DNA of 64,000 nt from Haliangium sp050303215 (lineage in GTDB: Bacteria > Myxococcota_A > Polyangia > Haliangiales > Haliangiaceae), in the NCBI RefSeq assembly GCF_050303215.1, contig NZ_JBNLBH010000146.1:1-64000 (forward strand), read 5' to 3'. This document shows, one piece after another, positions 61,115-64,000 of the stretch. The first letter of the stretch is position 1. Each line of letters starts with the position of its first letter. Below the pieces are notes generated by a model that worked only from the letters and a program-made list of their open reading frames with translations, had not been told where the DNA came from and did no database searches. The position numbers and the translations under genes are program-made.

Positions 61115-61138
61115 TCATTGTCATTGTCATTGTCATTG
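61115..61138. repeat. Four perfect TCATTG hexamers between two lipoprotein genes
   Basis: Four contiguous TCATTG units (plus strand). On the minus strand they read as CAATGA and supply four in-frame ATG codons for the downstream lipoprotein (encoding Met-Thr repeats) and the TGA stop of the upstream one. Copy-number change would move the distance between the genes by 6 bp steps, without frameshift. Confidence 0.95.
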
Positions 61139-62713
61139 GTTGACCCCCACGCCCACGGCGCCGAGCCCGGCCGCGGTGATGATGTGCCCGATGATGAGCG
61201 AGATGTCGTCCGAGGTGATGCCCGAGCCGTGCAGGGCCACGAGCTGGGTGAGCGGGACCCGGATGAGGTTGTCCCACTGGGCCAGGGCGTTGGCCGAGGC
61301 GTCCAGGGCGCCCTCGTGCGACAGCCCGATCAGGCGGTATCGGATCTCTTCCTGGTCCAGGCGTCCCAAGGTCCACGCGTTGGCGTAGGCCAGCAGGGCG
61401 TCGGCCAGGTCGCGGCGGATGTCGGCGTTGCTGCGGTAGGCGTCGAACAGGGGCCGGGCGCGGGCCGAGGCCGGGATCCGGGCCAGGGCGCCGCGGGCCC
61501 GGCCCAGCCAGGTGATCTCCTCGATCATGGCCGCGCGCTTGCGGTGCAGCAGGTCGCGGCGGGTGGTGGCGCGCTCGAGGCGCTTCTTCAGGCCCTCGAT
61601 GGTGAGCCGCAGGTGCTCGGCCTCGAGCAGGAGCGCGCCGGTGCGGGGGTACTTGCGGGCCTGGCCCAGCTCGACCGCGATCGCGGGCACGGTGCGCGCG
61701 ATCTCCAGCGCGAGCTGCTCCCGGGCGCTCAGCTCGATGGGCGGCTCGCCCCGGCCGCTGACCAGGAAGCGCAGCAGGTCGTCCACGGCCGCGCGTTTTT
61801 CGGACAGCGTCGTGATGGTCTCGACCAGCTCCAGGTCGGCGACCCCGAGCTGCTCGGCCGTGCCCCGGACCTCGGCCACGCGGGCGTCGTAGGGGGCGAT
61901 GCCCTTGTTGATGTCGTTGAGGGCGTCGTCGAGGCGGGCGCCGATGTCGACCGCCTTGGGGTCGGCGCCGCCGAGCTGCTTCTTGAGCTCGCGGTAGCGC
62001 TCGTCGATCACGGCCGCGCGGGCCTTGACCGCGCGCTCGTAGCCGTCGATCTCGATCAGTTGCAGGTTGACCTTCGCCAGCGCGCTGCCGGCGGTGGCGA
62101 AGTCGCGCAGGGTCTTGGTGGCGAGCAGATACTGGTTGCAGGTGTCGCGGTACTGCTCGAGCGAGGGCCGGGCGTCGGCGGACACCTTGGCCGGGTCCAG
62201 GCCGGTCGGCAGCGGGCAGGTCAGGGCCGGGTCGCCGGCGCGCTTGATCGCGTCGTAGTCGTGGGCGTGCCCGGCGAGGTTGCGCTCGTGCAGGGGCAGC
62301 AGGGCGAGCGCGTTGCGCAGCGGCGCGGTGGCCTGGGCGTCGCCGCCGACCAGCTCGCGTTCGCGCTCGTTCAGCTTGGTGTCGAAGTAGTCCCAGGACT
62401 TGATCCGGCTGGGATCCTCGTCGGTGGCCCCGATGATGGCGATGAGCACCGCGTCGCGCTCGGCCAGGGTGTGGCGGCGCACGATGGCGAGCTCGCGATC
62501 GAGCATCTCGGACAGCAGGCCGTATTCGTCCTCGATGCTGGCCGGCAGGTCGGCGTCGTCGAAGGCGGTCAGGGCCTGCTTGGCCAGCTCGTGGTCCTTG
62601 CTGCTGTGCAGGTGCGAGCCGGCGCATGCGCCGAGGGCGCCAGCGAGGCAGACCGTGAGGGCCAGCCTGGTGAACCTCGTGACGTTGATGAGCGCGCGCT
62701 GTGTCCCTACCAT
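61133..62713 (-). CDS. Uncharacterised large lipoprotein
   Basis: A 526-residue lipoprotein: signal sequence with lipobox LGAC (C30), then a mostly helical periplasmic body with repeated charged helices (RERELVGGDAQA, LERATTRRDLLHRKRAAMI), and a hydrophobic C-terminal stretch (ISLIIGHIITAAGLGAVGVG) that may form an amphipathic or membrane helix. No known domain is recognised. ATG 62713 is preceded by a weak GGAG. It is first in a unit of two lipoproteins and a small helical protein, and divergent from the adenine deaminase gene across 172 bp. Confidence 0.75.
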   Translation of the reverse strand: MVGTQRALINVTRFTRLALTVCLAGALGACAGSHLHSSKDHELAKQALTAFDDADLPASIEDEYGLLSEMLDRELAIVRRHTLAERDAVLIAIIGATDEDPSRIKSWDYFDTKLNERERELVGGDAQATAPLRNALALLPLHERNLAGHAHDYDAIKRAGDPALTCPLPTGLDPAKVSADARPSLEQYRDTCNQYLLATKTLRDFATAGSALAKVNLQLIEIDGYERAVKARAAVIDERYRELKKQLGGADPKAVDIGARLDDALNDINKGIAPYDARVAEVRGTAEQLGVADLELVETITTLSEKRAAVDDLLRFLVSGRGEPPIELSAREQLALEIARTVPAIAVELGQARKYPRTGALLLEAEHLRLTIEGLKKRLERATTRRDLLHRKRAAMIEEITWLGRARGALARIPASARARPLFDAYRSNADIRRDLADALLAYANAWTLGRLDQEEIRYRLIGLSHEGALDASANALAQWDNLIRVPLTQLVALHGSGITSDDISLIIGHIITAAGLGAVGVGVNQ

Positions 62714-62849
62714 GGTTGTACTCCGCGGGGCGAGCCAGGATCCAAGGGGCATCGTAGCCACGGGCGTCAACCCAGGGCAAGCGACTGGGCACCGGGAGTG
62801 GCCGCGCACGCGCGCAGGCGCCGGACCCGGGCCGACCCGGGCGATGGGG

Positions 62850-62855
62850 TATAGT
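62850..62855 (+). promoter_or_regulatory. Candidate -10 box of the adenine deaminase gene
   Basis: TATAGT on the plus strand, 30 nt before ATG 62886. The leader has an AGAGGTG ribosome-binding site close to the start. No good -35 sequence was found at the right distance. Confidence 0.35.
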
Positions 62856-62885
62856 CGCGGCCGGCATCCCGCCCAGAGGTGACGT

Positions 62886-64000
62886 ATGGCCGAGCCGGAG
62901 AGCACACGAGGTACACCGGGGCGCGCGCTGGAGCGCGTCAGCGGCCAGGTGGTGGACCCGGTGGCCGGTACCATCCGGCCGGCCGAGATCGAGATCGCGG
63001 CCGGCCGCATCCGCGCCCTGACCCCGACCGAGCACCCGGGCCCGCGCTACCTGGTGCCGGGCTTGGTGGACGCGCACGTGCACGTCGAGAGCTCGATGTT
63101 GCCGCCCAGCGAGTTCGCGCGCGCGGCCCTGGTCCGAGGCACGGTGGCCGCGGTCGCCGATCCGCACGAGATCGCCAACGTGCTCGGCGAGGCCGGGGTG
63201 CGCTACATGATGGCCGACGGGGCCCGGGTGCCGCTGGTGTTCGGTTTCGGGGCGCCCCCGTGTGTGCCCGCGACCGCCTTCGAGACCGCGGGCGCGCGGC
63301 TGGGGCCCGCGACCGTGGCCGCGCTCCTGGCCGAGCCCGGCGTCACCCATCTGTCCGAGGTCATGAACGTGCCCGGGGTGCTGGCCGGCGACCCCGACCT
63401 GGCCGCGATGCTGGCCGCGGCCCGCCGTCTCGGCAAGCCCATCGACGGCCACGCGCCCGGGCTGATGGGGCCCGGGTTGCGCCGCTACGCCGAGGCCGGG
63501 GTGGGCACCGATCACGAGTGCGCGACCCTGGCCGAGGCCCGGGCCCGGGTCGCCCTGGGTATGAAGGTGCTCATCCGCGAGGGCTCGGCCGCGCGCAACT
63601 TCGACGCCCTGGTCCCGCTGCTCGACGAGCACCCCGAGGCGTGCATGCTGTGCGCCGACGACACCCACCCCGACGACTTGGTGCGCGGCCACATCGACGA
63701 TCTGGTGCGGCGCGCGCTCGCGCGCGGCATCGACGTGATGAAGGTCCTGCGCGCGGCGTGTGTCAACCCGGTGCGGCACTACCGTCTCGATGTGGGTCTG
63801 CTGCAGGTCGGCGACCGGGCCGACTTCTTGGAGCTCGACTCCCTCGACGAGTTCGAGATCGCGCGCACGGTGGTGGCCGGCGAGGTCGTGGCCGAGCGCG
63901 GTCGATCGCTGCTGCCGCGACTTCCGGTCACTTGTCCGAACGCGTTCGAGGCCACGCCCAAGACCGCGGCCGACTTCGCCCTGGCGGCGCCGCCCGGGCC
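62886..64000 (+). CDS. ade: Adenine deaminase (partial, runs off right edge)
   Basis: At least 371 codons of a metal-dependent adenine deaminase, which converts adenine to hypoxanthine for salvage. It reads from ATG 62886, after AGAGGTG, without a stop to the window end. The amidohydrolase metal site VDAHVHVESSM and the family hallmark AVADPHEIANVLG are present, as are ID-GHAPGL and CADDTHPDDL (catalytic Asp region). The family is usually 550-600 residues, so about 200 residues lie outside. The enzyme is cytoplasmic and uses Mn or Fe. Upstream is the divergent lipoprotein gene. Confidence 0.93.
   Translation, partial: MAEPESTRGTPGRALERVSGQVVDPVAGTIRPAEIEIAAGRIRALTPTEHPGPRYLVPGLVDAHVHVESSMLPPSEFARAALVRGTVAAVADPHEIANVLGEAGVRYMMADGARVPLVFGFGAPPCVPATAFETAGARLGPATVAALLAEPGVTHLSEVMNVPGVLAGDPDLAAMLAAARRLGKPIDGHAPGLMGPGLRRYAEAGVGTDHECATLAEARARVALGMKVLIREGSAARNFDALVPLLDEHPEACMLCADDTHPDDLVRGHIDDLVRRALARGIDVMKVLRAACVNPVRHYRLDVGLLQVGDRADFLELDSLDEFEIARTVVAGEVVAERGRSLLPRLPVTCPNAFEATPKTAADFALAAPPG

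Noticed and set aside
61077..63779. Open extension upstream of the smaller lipoprotein on the minus strand, up to 1164 residues
   Set aside because: It crosses the larger lipoprotein gene and the antisense of adenine deaminase; only the part after 61076 (or at most 61136) has a signal peptide and coding character.

Overview
The window looks like a chromosomal segment of a high-GC member of the Myxococcota (myxobacteria and relatives). I infer this from the GC-rich codon use, the number of Hanks-type Ser/Thr kinases, a TIGR02266-type PilZ protein, tandem 'OMP_myx'-type outer-membrane barrels, an FtsY with an N-terminal membrane anchor, a STAND NTPase with an EAD2-like effector-associated domain, and many lipoproteins and two-component proteins. 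I see no insertion sequence, phage, CRISPR array, tRNA or rRNA. The last gene runs off the right edge.

Layout. 0.1-4.6 kb (+): PilZ protein, phosphatidylserine synthase, a PAS-HisKA-receiver protein with no ATPase domain, and a dihydropyrimidinase/hydantoinase. 4.6-9.5 kb (-): a WD40-AAA+ fusion, a GlcD-like FAD oxidase and an FHA-winged-helix regulator. 9.6-16.4 kb (-): a signalling operon of Ser/Thr kinase, class III cyclase, second Ser/Thr kinase and an exported LysM-FecR barrel protein; both kinases end in the same degenerate receiver. 16.7-22.8 kb: a DUF481 barrel, an OmpA/TSP3 protein, a small unknown, an orphan LanC-like protein (-) and an AbgT-family transporter. 22.8-25.7 kb (-): the EAD2-STAND-TPR protein with ten 126-bp repeats. 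25.7-26.3 kb: no convincing gene.

26.3-34.6 kb (-): tamB followed by a multi-POTRA Omp85 protein, overlapping by 4-7 bp. 34.8-41 kb: a membrane-anchored PDZ protein, two outer-membrane barrels, ftsY and another Ser/Thr kinase. 40.4-44.2 kb (+): CapA-like lipoprotein, PfkB kinase and amidase, joined by GTGA overlaps. 44.2-49.3 kb: single-domain response regulator, XRE-cupin regulator, methyltransferase, sulfatase-like lipoprotein and an XRE regulator. 49.5-56 kb (-): an unknown coiled-coil protein, a 7TM/GAF histidine kinase, and a bile-acid-symporter-family transporter overlapping an N-acyl-D-amino-acid deacylase. 56-64 kb: selA, a MurL-like PP-loop protein, a zinc-ribbon membrane protein, three uncharacterised genes including two lipoproteins, and the start of an adenine deaminase.

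Themes. Many neighbours share 4-bp stop/start overlaps (TTGA, GTGA, ATGA), so translational coupling is common. Several first-in-unit genes lack a ribosome-binding site and have a -10-like hexamer 4-9 nt before the start codon, which suggests leaderless transcripts. The best candidates for new biology are the kinase/cyclase/LysM-FecR operon with pseudo-receivers, the WD40-AAA+ fusion with an altered Walker B motif, the EAD2-STAND-TPR protein, the orphan LanC, and the uncharacterised lipoprotein unit at 59.8-62.7 kb. All functions are inferred from motifs read by eye; no database search was run.
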